A stretch of DNA of 22,812 bases from Silene noctiflora (taxonomy: Eukaryota > Streptophyta > Magnoliopsida > Caryophyllales > Caryophyllaceae), in contig VHZZ01007295.1 in assembly GCA_009801015.1 (NCBI GenBank), forward strand, positions 31,129 through 53,940. Direction: 5' to 3'. Shown here one piece after another: positions 1 to 9,729 of this stretch. Position 1 is the stretch's first letter; each line of letters starts with the position of its first letter. The position numbers were made by a program, and so were the translations under genes. The notes below the pieces were generated by a model. It was not told the DNA's origin, made no database searches, and saw only the letters and a program-made list of their open reading frames with translations.

Positions 1-130
1 TTCCAAGGGGTTGGAATGGAGTTAGAATTCATTGGGTATCTAACTCCATTCCAAAAACCTCCAACCAAACAGTAGAATTGATTGAATCCATTCCATCAAT
101 TCCAAAAGCTCCAACCATAAAGAAATACAT
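1..130. mobile_element. End of a hairpin-forming MITE, cut by the window edge
   Basis: Bases 11-24 (TTGGAATGGAGTTA) are perfectly inverted at 41-54, giving a 14-bp stem with a 16-bp loop. Further TTCCAA/CCAACC-rich sequence runs to about 115. This looks like one end of a TTGGAATGGA-type MITE in a SEC10 intron. The other end would lie left of base 1, so neither the class nor the boundaries are fixed. Confidence 0.4.
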
Positions 131-233
131 GGAGGCAAAAAGTTGATAATAATACTAATCGCATTCTAGCAGTTGTAATCGCTTACTATATCGACATACA
201 TTAAAACTACTAAAAGACTTTGATTAACTTTTA

Positions 234-973
234 GGGACATGCTAAATCCCGCGCACAATTTTACTAAATCCCACACATTTTGTTGTCTTGTTCCAAATTT
301 ACCCCTCTCATTTCTCACCCAAAAAAGAGAGACAAATCAAAAACCCAAAATATAAGAGAGACAAATCAAAAACCCAAAATATAAGATTCCCATAAGTGCC
401 CCGATGGACCACCAGGCTCCCCCCGGAAAGTGGACAACACAGAGCGGGAAAGGGGACGTCGGTGACAGAAAGTCGACGGTAGTTCGGTGTTGGTCGACGA
501 CGTAGAGTGGTCAGAGTGAGAGATTTCTGGTCACATATGGTGTTATGCTGAAAACGCAAGAGGCCAAAACCATCCAATTGATGAAAAAGCAACCTGTACT
601 GAATCGATGATTTGGCCAATTGATAATTTGGCATGTATAATTTGGTCAATTGATGATTTATTTATCTGCATCGATGATTTGGTCAGTAGACCTTTTCAAC
701 AACAAAAACCTAAAACTCTAATCGGGATTTTTTTTTTAAAAAAAAAATCATTCAATTAATTAATAGACATTATTAACAAAATTGTCGATAAACAACAAAA
801 TTATTTACGATATGTGCGAATTAAGCTCCATAATTNTTGAACTATTAAGGAATTGATGAAGTTTTAAGAAGGGGAAAACTTTTTTTAATTTATTAGAATG
901 AAGGATAGGATTGGAATAAAGAGGTAAAATGCGCGGGATTTAGTAAAAGTGTGCGCGGGATTTAGTAATTACG
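234..973. mobile_element. Non-autonomous inverted-repeat transposon with 8-bp target duplication
   Basis: The left end (240-281) carries TAAATCCCGCGCACA and then TTTTACTAAATCCC. The right end (925-970) carries the reverse complement, GGGATTTAGTAAAAG and TGTGCGCGGGATTTAG, so the arms are about 40 bp, each with an internally repeated motif. AACTTTTA flanks both sides at 226-233 and 974-981. An 8-bp duplication fits hAT-type integration (inference). There is no transposase frame inside; the interior is AT-rich with one ambiguous base at 836. It lies in the SEC10 intron left of exon a. Confidence 0.72.
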
Positions 974-1080
974 AACTTTTATTTTGAAGCGTGACAGCTT
1001 CCGCAAACTGTAAAAAAGTAAAAATTGTTGTTTTGGAGAATCCTTGCATGACACACTGGATGTTTATTGATCGTTTACAG

Positions 1081-1173
1081 GCAGAAGCGGCTGCTGCAGC
1101 TGGTGAAAGCAGTTTTAAGTCATTCATGGTTGCTGTACAACGTTGTGCCAGCAGTGTCGCCTTGGTGCAGCAA
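1081..1173 (+). CDS. SEC10: SEC10 exon a (31 codons, phase 0)
   Basis: Acceptor TTTACAG precedes GCAGAAGCGG and donor CAA|GTATGTC follows. It encodes an alanine-rich start (AEAAAAAGESS), then FKSFMVAVQRCASSVALVQQ. The open frame continues upstream of the acceptor, but that part has no SEC10 similarity, so the splice site sets the boundary. Confidence 0.88.
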
Positions 1174-4100
1174 GTATGTCAATGCCTTTTTTTAATCAGA
1201 ACTATTGTGCACTGTACTATTCGCTATACCCTCCTAAATTTTTTTGTTCCCACTCTCTGTTTTTGGCAGTTTTTTTTCTTCCCACTTCCTTACTTTCCAC
1301 TTTTGGTAAACATTTTTGTGACCTTTTACCAATTTGTCCTTATGACCATATAAGAATTACAAAAAATGTCCTTTGCTTAACATCCTAAATATTTCAGCTT
1401 TATTTACTCGAACCTCATTTGTTTAGGCTCTGTTTGGTAAAACTAGCTGAAAAGGTAGCTGAAAACTGAAAAGTTACCTGAAACCTGAAAAACTAATTAA
1501 AACCTGAAAGGGTAGCTGATAAGGTAACTGAAAAGTATGAGCGGATAAAGTAACTGATTATAAAAAAACTGTTTGGTAAACTAGCTGAAAAGGTAGCTGA
1601 TTTTTGGTAAAATGACGTAAAAGGATATGATAATTATTTAATATTATAGATTGGAGGGGTAATAAATGAAAGATAATTTATTTCAGGTACATGAAATCTC
1701 AAATGCTACTCTAGGTAGCATTTTATTTCAGATAGTTTATTTGACTAAATAAGCTACTCGCCAAACACTTGCAAAAAAAATCAGGTAACTAAAACTTTGG
1801 TCAAATAAACTACGAAGCCTTAACCTAACCCCATTTATTGTTAACTAACCATTATAAAACCTAGCCGCAGTTACTTAGGACTCCCAAATCCCAATAACGC
1901 CCCTCTCTCCCTTCTTTTCCACTTCCGGTCACCCACCACCATCTTTATCTCGATTTCCTACCACCAATGTCCTTCTACAACCACCAACATTTTCTGACCA
2001 CCCTCAATATACTCCCTTAACTCCTACACCTCCGCGCGGCCCACTCCTTTATGTGATTATGTCCACTCACCAGTCACCACCACCATTTCGTCCAACTATT
2101 CACGATCGCCATCTGCTCTTGGCTCGTTGTGAAGGCGGCGGTTGTGTGAGCTTTAATTCTCGTGTGTTTCGCTGGTGGTGCGGGTGTCATGGTGGTGTAA
2201 TGTGTGGTGTGGTTGGTGGGGGTTGGGTGGTGGTTGTTGCAAGGGGTGGATGGTGGTGTGGGATGAGGTAGACTTGTGTGGGGTGGGGATTTGTGTGGTT
2301 GTATGTGTGAGAGAAGGGTAGCATAATCTTGTAAATTGTTTTCTTAAAAAGTGAAACAAAAGGGAATGGGAAGAAAATAATAGAATGAGAGGGAGTATTA
2401 ACTCTATGACCATCACTCATGACAAACTCTTCTCTGCAGTATTTTGCCAATTCCATCTCCAGGCTTTTGTTGCCTGTTGACGGAGCACATGCTGCATCAT
2501 GTGAAGAAATGGCCGCAGCAATGTCAAAGACTGAGTCTGAAGCTTACAAAGGACTTCAGCAGTGTATTGACACTGTGATGGCTGAGGTATGTCTTGGTTA
2601 ACTTTTAGTTAAAAAAGATCATTGTATTTCTTTTCACTTCTAGACTTGAATCCGCAATTGGATGGTTCAGTGTTCTATCTGGTTTGGGACACTGTGTTTG
2701 TAGAACGCTAATTATCCTTAACTGAGTACAAATTAACTCATGCAATCTAATTTGTGAATGAACTCCATTCTAGTACAGAATAATTTGGCTCGAGGATTTC
2801 CTGACCAAACCCCGGGTCATGCAACCGTGCTTGGATCAATATTTTATTTCTGTAATTCGTTTGTTAGATTTTTTGTTTGACTGTGGCCACATATCAGTTT
2901 TTTTTTTCATTGTTGGTTATTCTCTGTCTCTACTTTCTATGCAGGTAGAACGATTGTTATCAGCTGAGCAAAAGGCAACTGATTTCCGCTCACCTGATGA
3001 TGGGTTTGTTCCTGATCATAGGCCTACAAGTGCATGCACTAGGTACTGCTTGTTTCGTCTTCATGGCTGCATTGATAATTTAGAGCTATGTGTATTCAAA
3101 TTGTGGAGCTGCATGTATTGAAAGTCTGTCTATTTTATTTTTTGCTCTCTCTCTTTTGTTCACGATGGATTAAAGAAAAATGACTCACACTTCTTTCTAT
3201 TGTGAATTAACTGTCATTCGATGTAGTTTTCAACGCAATATTCATTTTGGGTCATTCGGAAACCGTCTCTTTGTGTTGCTAACACAAGGGTAAGACTGCG
3301 TACATCCGACCCCCTTACCCCGCAATTTGCGGGCGCCATTGAGGCACTAGGGTAATGTTGTTGTCTCTCTTTTGTTCATGTATTCTGTATACTGTACTAG
3401 TGTTTCATGATGCGTCTCTCAAACATATTTTGATTCCAATTTTGGTTCATTACATTTATTTAATATTTATTTTTCTTTGCGTTTTTACTCTCATTTTCCT
3501 TAATTTTCTTTTCGTCCTCTTATTGTTTCTTATTTTCCCTCTCTTTCTGTTTCGAAATTTCTTAGGCAGTCCACATTAGCCGACTTAAATTCTTATGGAC
3601 CATGCCAATGTTTCCGAGTGGATTTCTGAATGGTTAATGTGATACTTGAATGTATTTGGCTTCTCTTGCTTTTTAAGGAAGTTCCTCGTGTTTTAAAAGT
3701 GTATTTTCTGCATTAGTAATCTCCTGAGACGTATTATATACTTTAATCTGCTCTCTGCTAGACTCGGATACAGTATATCTTTTCTTGTAAGCTAATGCAT
3801 TGTTGAGATTCCTTATTTCACAATTTTATTATGCAGAGTTGTTACTTACCTTTCACGTGTCCTTGAGTCTGCGTTTACAGCACTGGAGGGTCTGAATAAA
3901 CAGGCATTTCTTTCAGAATTGGTATGGGCATCTATGACTTTGTCTACGTATTTGTTCATCCTTAGGCCTTAAGGTGCTGGCTATACTGATATTTTATGCG
4001 TCTTTAATTTCTCATCCATAGGCTTGAATCATACTCCCTCTGTCCCGGTCATTTGTTGTCATATTCCATTTTGGGGTGTCTCAATCATTTGTTGTCCTTT

Positions 4101-7100
4101 CTATTTTAAGAATGAATTTGAAGAGCAATTTGATCATTATTCACACTCAATTTGGTCCACTTGTCATTTAGTAATTGGCCCCCTCCTCTTTCCTTGGTCT
4201 TTGTGGCTAAACCAAATGGCAACAATTGACCGGCACGGAGGGAGTATATGGTTTTGGACATGCTTAAGTGCTCATATATTTACATTGTAGGTTTGCCATA
4301 TATGTAACCTGTTCATGTAGTGACTAATCAATACGCTTGCCTTGGTTATAAGATACTCTTCTGGTTTGCTTGTCTTGATATATGCTTCAGCTTTGTGTGA
4401 ATTATATAATAAGCTGTGATTACCTCATATCCCAAATTAATACCCGACCTATCTTTGTTCTTTAGCAGATAGTGTACCAGTGATATGTTGCCAATTGTAG
4501 TTTTCCCAACCAATTACTGTCCTCCTGGAGGACAGAAAACATGTGATCACATGGTGATGTCGAAAATGGGCGAGGACCTTTGTGTTTTCAGTGCGGGTAG
4601 TGTTGCATACATGAGTTCCTTCTTACCCAATCATAGGTGGGAGCCTTTGAGGCAATTGGGTTTGTTGTAATTGTAGTTGAAGTTAAACTGGTTTGTTATT
4701 TAAATAAGCAATGGAAGCTGAACTTATCAAGATAGATCAAAATGTTCAGGTAGTGTTGATTTCAAATAATCTCTTTATCATTTCTGCCTATTTTCTAAAC
4801 GTTTGAATGTTTATTCTCGTTAAGTCAATGATTGGGTTTTAGAAACAAGCGACATTTTCTTAGCCTCTTCAATCCCTTCCTACTGAAACACCATGAATGT
4901 CTGATCGTTTGTGTCGTCCTCCTTTTAAATCTGCTGCTAAATGAGTATCACAGCTCTTTTCACTTTTTACTTTTCACAGTGGCTTTCACTGCCTTTTTGT
5001 TCTTCCTATTCAAGGCACGTGTTGTACAACTATAACTGAACAGTATGAAAGCTCTTTATCACCTTCGTATGGTAATGTATAACACACCAAAAATTCCATA
5101 TTTCACTCTCGAAGAAAAAGTGTTTTTTTTTTTTGTTTTTTGTTTTAAAAAATTTGGGGAATCTAATGTCTGTGAGATGATTCCACTTGTGCTTACTTCA
5201 TGGGCATGTAAATATTTGTCCAAATATGGCAAGTATGCAAGTAATGTTGGAATAAGGATTGGGTTTAGAGGCTTTGTAGTTAGATGATGATTCTGCACAG
5301 GATATACGTTTTGGAGGCTAAGAAGATGAATATGTTGAAGGCATCTAGTTTATTGAAAGATTTAGCTAAGCACGGAGGGAGTTAGGATTTTTGACTGTGT
5401 CCCTTTATTTGAGTCATTCTTATTGGGCCTTAGACACTTCTTTCTATGAGGGGTAATGAGAGGTTGGATGTACGTAAGCTTACCCATGCGTTGAAACAAT
5501 GAGAGACTGATTTTTAATGGCCCAAAACTTCCTTCAATGCATAGATTGTTACTAGACCCTAGAACGACCCAAACCCAACCTGAAAATGGCCCTACTCGAA
5601 ATAACCCATAAAAAGTGGAGCTACATGATTCGATATAGTACCAGATTTCATGCTGGTTTGAACTTTTTTTGGGAGTTTTTTCTTTTTGGCTTTGGTCCCT
5701 TTTTGTCGCAATAACCTCTGCTGATCGTATGAACTGCCTGTGGAGATATATCATGAACCTCAAAGATATAACTTAAACCTTTCACACCCCATGAAAATCT
5801 TAAGAATTATGTGATCTTTGAATGTTAGTAGTCTTGAAATTCCTTGGAAAATTACTTTGTTGAAATATGTAAGAAAATTACATATGCTTATATATCAACT
5901 CACACTCCCTGGAGGCAATGTCTGTGTACGTTTTCCTTTTTCTGAAATGTAGAGTAGAGTTCTGTTTTCAATTTATTTTTTTTATTTTATTTGAATTGTT
6001 CCAGCCTAAACATGGTGTTTTTTCTAGGGAACACGTTTGCACAATCTGCTTCTCAATCACTGGCAGAAGTTCACGTTCAACCCAAGGTATCATCTATTTC
6101 CATTGCCTTCCTCTATAATGAAATTGGAGTATTGGCTTTTCCATAATTGGCAGTTTGTATATGGCTTTATTTCCTTGTATATTTGGTATACCAAGTCAAT
6201 ATGTCGTGGACTCGTGGTCTTCTCCAACCATTTAGATTGCTTATATATTATTTTCTATAGCTTCTTCCTCCCTATTTATGGGAAATTCTGCTTCTACTTC
6301 TACCATTTTAAATTTTCTCACAACGGTCATACCTAAGACTCGTATTTATTAATTTGTTATCATCTTCTAATTTTTTGCCATTTCAGTGGGGGGCTTAGGC
6401 TGAAGCGTGATATAACTGAGTATGGAGAATTTGTACGCAGTTTCAATGCTCCTTCAGTTGACGAGAAATTTGAAGTGCTGGGAATGTAAGTGTTGTAAGA
6501 GTTTAAAAATATACTTGTAGTTACGTGTTTGTCACAATTCACAACTTATGACATCTTGTTTCCAGCTTGGCCAATGTTTTCATTGTGGCACCTGAAAGTC
6601 TTTCTTCTCTGTTTGAGGGAACTCCAAGTATCCGCAAAGATGCACAAAGGTAATGACGATACTTCTTCGCTTCAAATGTGTTTGTTACTAACAACATATG
6701 GTTTCCTACTTCCCTCCCACCCTGGCCAATGGCTTTACTTTGCTATGCTCTAGTTGTACCTCATAGTGAGGCTCTACCTCAACTTACCTTTTAGTCTTTG
6801 ACGGGTTAACACCTTCACTATTACTAGTTTTACTACCAATCCACCACCGTCAATACTGCTGGTCTTGCAGCTGCTGCTAGCCTGCTTCTATGACCCCCAC
6901 TATGATCATCACGGTTGCCATTACCACTACTACCACAATCCTTCTATTTTGATATACAAATTTATGTTTCAACCTATTTGCTTTTGGATAAGTTATTTAT
7001 TTATTGGAAGCCCACCCAAGTAGGATATTGTCAAATGTAGGCTAGAGTTTATCAATTGTGGGATCTAGTAGTCACATTGGTACACTCGAGTAAATAAATA

Positions 7101-8448
7101 AATAAGTGAAAAGCAACCTTTTTAAAACAAAAACGTATCCAAATAAGAAAAATAAGTGGTTGAGCAGGACTACATAAACAAAAGGTCTAGACAGGGAAAG
7201 TACATAAGATGTATTTAAAAGTAATGAAAGTTAATGAGTTATAGTAACAATAAGAAATTGTTTGAATGAAGGCATTTAGAGGGAAAGGGAGCCTCCAAGT
7301 CTTTTTGAAATCCCAACGTCATACAAAAGATATGGAAGGAAAACTCTCATGTTCCATTCCCCCTCTGTTCTTCTTCCCTCGCTTTCCCTTCCCTTAAGCT
7401 TCCCTCCTCAAATGTTATCCAAATACACCGTAAAGGAAGTGTTTTGATGTTTTCCTCAAAATCAAGAACCCACCATTCTTGGCAAAAACAAAAGCTACTT
7501 AGTGGATCTTTCTCACTGTGAAATGTCTTGAAATTAATTTAAATACATCACAGACATCGTTTTTAAAACAAATGGCGGTGGCTAAAATATCACAGAAAAT
7601 GAAATAGGGGTAAATTTTTCGCAGTATCTTTGTGGATTCTTAGTTAGAGGACTAAATAAAATAGGGGGGTGCTTTTTCGTACACACATTTTTTCTATTTT
7701 CGATTTCCCCCCTCATTTTCATACACACAAACATAACACATCTAAGACTCTTGCTTTTCATATCAGTGAAAAAATTTAGGGCACAGGGTAGAGAATTGCC
7801 TCTACAAAGACTCAATGACTGTAAAAAATGATTACTTGAGGTTTGCAAACACCGAACTCCGGTTTCTAAGCAGGTTAAGCGGCAGAAACATTATTGCCAT
7901 AACTGAAAAAAGAAAATCATTATTGGGAAGAAAAATCAATTGGGTAAAAATTCAACCAATTCAATCAATAACATAAAGTCTTGCAATTTATTCAACAAAT
8001 GGAACAATTACTTTGGTGATATATGAATTAAATTTCACAACTGAAACAATTTAGTTAGGTTTTGAGAAAATAAAGAGAAAAGAGAGAATTACGTTCGAGG
8101 GGAAAAATTGTGAAAAAAGATGTATCAAATATATTTTTGTAAATATTTGTCCAAATATGGTGGGATTGGGAAAAATTGTGAAAAAAATATGTACGATTTA
8201 GAGAAATCGTGTTGCAACTAAGATAAAATAAGGCTTGGCTATTTACCTATCATGGAAATGCCAATGTTTTTGTCTTTTTCTTTTCTTTTCGATGAAGATT
8301 GCTCTTCTTATCAATCTATCTAGGTATTCCTATGCATTCTGTAAAACTTATATCTTGTTTGAATTCTAGATTTATTCAGCTCAGGGAGGACTACAAATCT
8401 GCCAAAATTGCAGCGAAACTGAGTTCATTATGGCCAAGTCTTGGTTGA
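1081..8448 (+). CDS. SEC10: Exocyst complex component SEC10, C-terminal part (eight 3' exons)
   Basis: SEC10 is a subunit of the exocyst, the octamer that tethers secretory vesicles to the plasma membrane before SNARE fusion. Exons: 1081-1173, 2440-2586, 2945-3042, 3837-3921, 6028-6086, 6387-6485, 6566-6649 and 8370-8448. Every intron is GT-AG and all junctions keep one frame, giving 744 nt (247 residues plus TGA). I recognise the plant SEC10 C-terminus from conserved blocks: SRLLLPVDGAHAASCEEM, YKGLQQCIDTVMAEVERLL, SRVLESAFTALEGLNKQAF, HWQKFTFNPSGGLRLKRD, APSVDEKFEVLG, PSIRKDAQRFIQLREDYKSA and the end KLSSLWPSLG. Plant SEC10 is about 830 residues (from memory), so roughly the last 30% is here and earlier exons should lie upstream of base 1. 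No frameshift or premature stop is visible, so this part looks functional. Introns are large (up to 2106 bp) because of transposon insertions. Confidence 0.93.
1425..1820. mobile_element. hAT-like MITE with subterminal repeats in a SEC10 intron
   Basis: The left end AGGCTCTGTTTGGTAAAACT and the right end (reverse complement AGGCTTCGTAGTTTATTTG) are imperfect inverted repeats. The motif TAGCTGA / TCAGGTA recurs many times. A block starting TGTTTGGTAAA at 1431 is repeated at 1570. A GGCTCTGTTTGG terminus with clustered subterminal repeats is typical of plant hAT MITEs. I could not find a clean target duplication, so the boundaries are approximate. Confidence 0.5.
1821..2410. other. Strand-skewed low-complexity block in SEC10 intron a-b
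   Basis: About 1895-2100 is rich in CCACC/CTCCC, and 2150-2300 is rich in GGTGGTG, on the same strand. The frames it opens on both strands are repetitive His/Pro/Thr or Gly/Val/Trp strings, so I call none of them a gene. GAGGGAGTA at 2391-2399 resembles a Stowaway end, but no partner end is visible. Confidence 0.4.
2440..2586 (+). CDS. SEC10: SEC10 exon b (49 codons)
   Basis: Acceptor TCTCTGCAG and donor GAG|GTATGTC. It starts YFANSISRLLLPVDGAH and ends in CIDTVMAE. It is phase 0 at both ends. Confidence 0.92.
2945..3042 (+). CDS. SEC10: SEC10 exon c
   Basis: Acceptor TATGCAG and donor AG|GTACTGC. It encodes VERLLSAEQKATDFRSPDDG followed by a DHRPTSACT stretch. The last two bases are completed to an arginine codon by the next exon. 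Confidence 0.92.
3250..3368 (+). mobile_element. SINE 3' region in SEC10 intron c-d
   Basis: The order GTCATTCGGAAACC, GTCTCTTTGTG, AAGGGTAAGACTGCGTACAT, CCGACCCCCTTACCCCGC, a GCGGG stem strand, AGGCACTAGGGTAATG and a GTTGTTGT tail is the widespread 3' part of plant SINEs (Au/TS-like, recognised from memory). The tRNA-derived 5' part with A and B boxes is not clear, so the copy may be truncated or diverged. It lies in sense orientation within SEC10. Confidence 0.65.
3837..3921 (+). CDS. SEC10: SEC10 exon d
   Basis: Acceptor TTATGCAG and donor TTG|GTATGGG. The first base completes AG|A (Arg). It encodes VVTYLSRVLESAFTALEG and then LNKQAFLSEL. Confidence 0.92.
4034..4244 (-). mobile_element. 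Stowaway-type MITE, copy 1
   Basis: The TIRs CTCCCTCTGTCCCGGTCA and, at the right (reverse complement), CTCCCTCCGTGCCGGTCA are flanked by TA at 4032-4033 and 4245-4246, as in Tc1/mariner-derived Stowaway elements. The body matches the copies at 13072 and 15712 in reverse orientation: TTGTTGTCCTTTCTATTTTA here equals their TAAAATAGAAAGG...CAA ends reversed. It has no coding capacity and sits in SEC10 intron d-e. Confidence 0.85.
4517..4553. repeat. Two adjacent perfect palindromes in SEC10 intron
   Basis: CTGTCCTCC-T-GGAGGACAG (4517-4535) has 9-bp arms around a single base. Four bases later CATGTGATCACATG (4540-4553) is a perfect 14-bp palindrome containing two overlapping CANNTG cores. The function is unknown. 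Confidence 0.6.
5395..5530 (-). mobile_element. Diverged SINE remnant, antisense in SEC10 intron
   Basis: Read on the - strand it gives CAGTCTCTCATTGTTTCAAC, GCATGGGTAAGCTTACGTAC and ATCCAACCTCTCATTACCCC, which parallels the SINE tail at 3250-3368 block by block. The tail past ACCCC has diverged and no TTG run is left. Boundaries are approximate. Confidence 0.5.
6028..6086 (+). CDS. SEC10: SEC10 exon e (59 bp)
   Basis: Acceptor TTTCTAG and donor CCAAG|GTATC. It encodes GTRLHNLLLNHWQKFTFNP. It is a short exon after a 2106-bp intron, and its phase matches exons d and f. Confidence 0.9.
6387..6485 (+). CDS. SEC10: SEC10 exon f
   Basis: Acceptor CATTTCAG and donor GGAAT|GTAAGTG. The joined codon AG|T gives Ser, followed by GGLRLKRDITEYGEFVRSFN and APSVDEKFEVLG. 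Confidence 0.92.
6566..6649 (+). CDS. SEC10: SEC10 exon g
   Basis: Acceptor GTTTCCAG and donor CAAAG|GTAATG. The joined codon AT|C gives Ile, followed by LANVFIVAPESLSSLFEG and TPSIRKDAQ. Confidence 0.92.
6650..8369 (+). other. SEC10: Last SEC10 intron (1720 bp)
   Basis: It contains a degenerate CCA/ACT-rich stretch (6835-6950), an (AAAT)n run near 7090-7106, a probable MITE (7260-7427), and GGAAAAATTGTGAAAAAA repeated near 8100 and 8168. The rest is unassigned. No protein-like block is visible; the - strand frame at 7582-7848 has no recognisable domain. Confidence 0.6.
7260..7427. mobile_element. Probable hAT-like MITE in the last SEC10 intron
   Basis: Left GTTTGAATGAAGGCATTTAG and the reverse complement of the right end, TGTATTTGGATAACATTTGA, are imperfect inverted repeats followed by AGGGAA purine tracts. 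The interior is a purine block facing a CCCTTCC pyrimidine block. No clear target duplication was found. Confidence 0.4.
8370..8448 (+). CDS. SEC10: SEC10 last coding exon with stop
   Basis: Acceptor GAATTCTAG. AG|A restores Arg, then FIQLREDYKSAKIAAKL, SSLWPSLG and TGA at 8446-8448. The end matches the usual C-terminus of plant SEC10, so the stop is the natural one. Confidence 0.93.
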
Positions 8449-8975
8449 TATAAAACTACTAGTTCAAATAGAGGTAAAGCATACTTCTTTCAAACCCTGT
8501 CTATAAGTGTCCAAGGTAATTGTGCCTTGCAGAACCTTCTTCGCCCTGGGTTACCCTATCTGAACAGTTCAATTGAATCTGGGGACCAAGCAACTTGATA
8601 ATCTATCAAGGTATATCTTCTTGTATGGTCGCAAATTGTTCATTCATTGACTTGGAGAGTTTTCATCATGAGTTTGTTTGTCAAGTTTTGGCGGTTTTTC
8701 TCAGGCTGACATTTTCGCCTTTTCATGGATGGTGTTTATTTGTTGTGCCATCAATTAGCTTCATAGGTGATCAATCTTTCTTGTAAATATTTTAACCATG
8801 GACTTCTACTAATTTTGTACGAACCAAGTGCTATAAGATTCAGTGTTGATGCTTGTGTTATAATGTCGTCGTGTGTGCCCGTCATCTGAGTTAGAAAGGT
8901 GAGACGAGTTGGTTTACTCGTTCTTGAAGTGTTCTTTTTAAACTCAAAATAAAGCTAATTCATTTTTACAAATAG
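8449..8975 (+). other. SEC10: Probable SEC10 3' untranslated region
   Basis: It follows the SEC10 stop and runs to an AATAAA signal at 8948-8953. GTAAAG at 8474 and GCAG ending at 8532 could mark a 3'-UTR intron, but 59 bp is short for a plant intron. A second donor-like site, AAG|GTATATC, lies near 8610. Without transcript data the end and any splicing are inferred. Confidence 0.45.
8948..8953 (+). terminator. Candidate polyadenylation signal of SEC10
   Basis: Canonical AATAAA in CTCAAAATAAAGC, about 500 bp after the SEC10 stop, followed by AT-rich sequence. Plant poly(A) signals are loose, so this is a best guess. Confidence 0.4.
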
Positions 8976-9211
8976 ATAATGAGGCATATGATAGAGAGAT
9001 TACCTGGGATACATATCTATATTTCTTGGACGCTCTACTTGGTTTTGCTGGGCTGTGTATTAGTAGGGTATATAATAATACGTGTCGAAGGATTCAAGAT
9101 TGGTAACCCCATCAATAAGGTGCCTCGGCCGCAACACTGCTTGGGGATCATTCTCTTGTGAGGGGAAAAAAAGCTTAATATGGAAAGGTGAACAATAACC
9201 TAGTATATCTT
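8976..9211. other. Intergenic, nothing recognised
   Basis: No gene, TIR or repeat that I can support. A 60-codon + strand frame (8979-9161) has no recognisable domain. Confidence 0.5.
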
Positions 9212-9300
9212 TACTCCTTTCCTTCCATCATTTATTTACCTTTTTAAAAATTTTGTATATATAAAAGATAACAAAGAAATTGGAATGGAGAAAGAAAGTA
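9212..9300. mobile_element. Small Stowaway-like MITE candidate
   Basis: Left TACTCCTTTCCTTCCATCAT and the reverse complement of the right end, TACTTTCTTTCTCCATTCCA, are imperfect inverted repeats bounded by TA. The element is about 89 bp and belongs to a different subfamily from the three longer Stowaway copies. Confidence 0.4.
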
Positions 9301-9729
9301 TGTGAACCAAAAACTTTTCATGAAGTGTGTATTTGTCATGATCGTCTTTCACATTTCGAGATTAGTCACGGCTTTACATTTAAAAAGATAGGTCAATTGT
9401 GAAAATTGGAAGAACTAGATGTATCTTTCAACACAATTTCTTCCAAAATAAAAAGGGTTAGATCTATCTCCATTTTGGTAAAAGAAATAAAAAGGTTCAC
9501 TTTTTTCATTTACTCGAAATTAGATTGTAAGATCATTTTAGGATGGAATTTGGACTAGTAACAAAAAAAACTACTGAAATGGGGAGCCTTTAAAATGAAA
9601 CAAGGACGAGCTAATCATGCTTTTTCATGGACATGATTTACTCAATTATTGACATAAATGACTATTATACCGTAGTCATTTCTACATCCTCATTCTCCAT
9701 TTTATTTCATAGTCGATAAATCTTCTCAA
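9301..9729. other. Intergenic AT-rich stretch with a small hairpin
   Basis: The only structure seen is a stem AAATGACTA / TAGTCATTT at 9656-9681 with an 8-nt loop. No gene was recognised. Confidence 0.45.

Larger units (their letters stand above)
3922..6027 (+). other. SEC10: Longest SEC10 intron (2106 bp), transposon-loaded
   Basis: Besides the Stowaway MITE, the palindrome pair and the antisense SINE remnant listed separately, it holds an AT-rich stretch (4250-4480), a T-run at 5122-5134, and otherwise unassigned sequence. It contains no SEC10-like coding block. Confidence 0.6.

Noticed and set aside
308..649. 113-codon frame on the - strand
   Set aside because: It lies wholly inside the inverted-repeat element at 234-973 and shows no domain or codon pattern of a gene.
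4709..4749. Mini-exon-like block MEAELIKIDQNVQ with a CAG|GTAGTG donor in SEC10 intron d-e
   Set aside because: It has no place in SEC10 (exons d and e join in phase without it), 41 bp would break the frame, and the acceptor is weak.
5371..5385. ACGGAGGGAGTTA, like a Stowaway terminus
   Set aside because: No partner CTCCCTC end is found at a suitable distance to the left; probably a remnant or chance.
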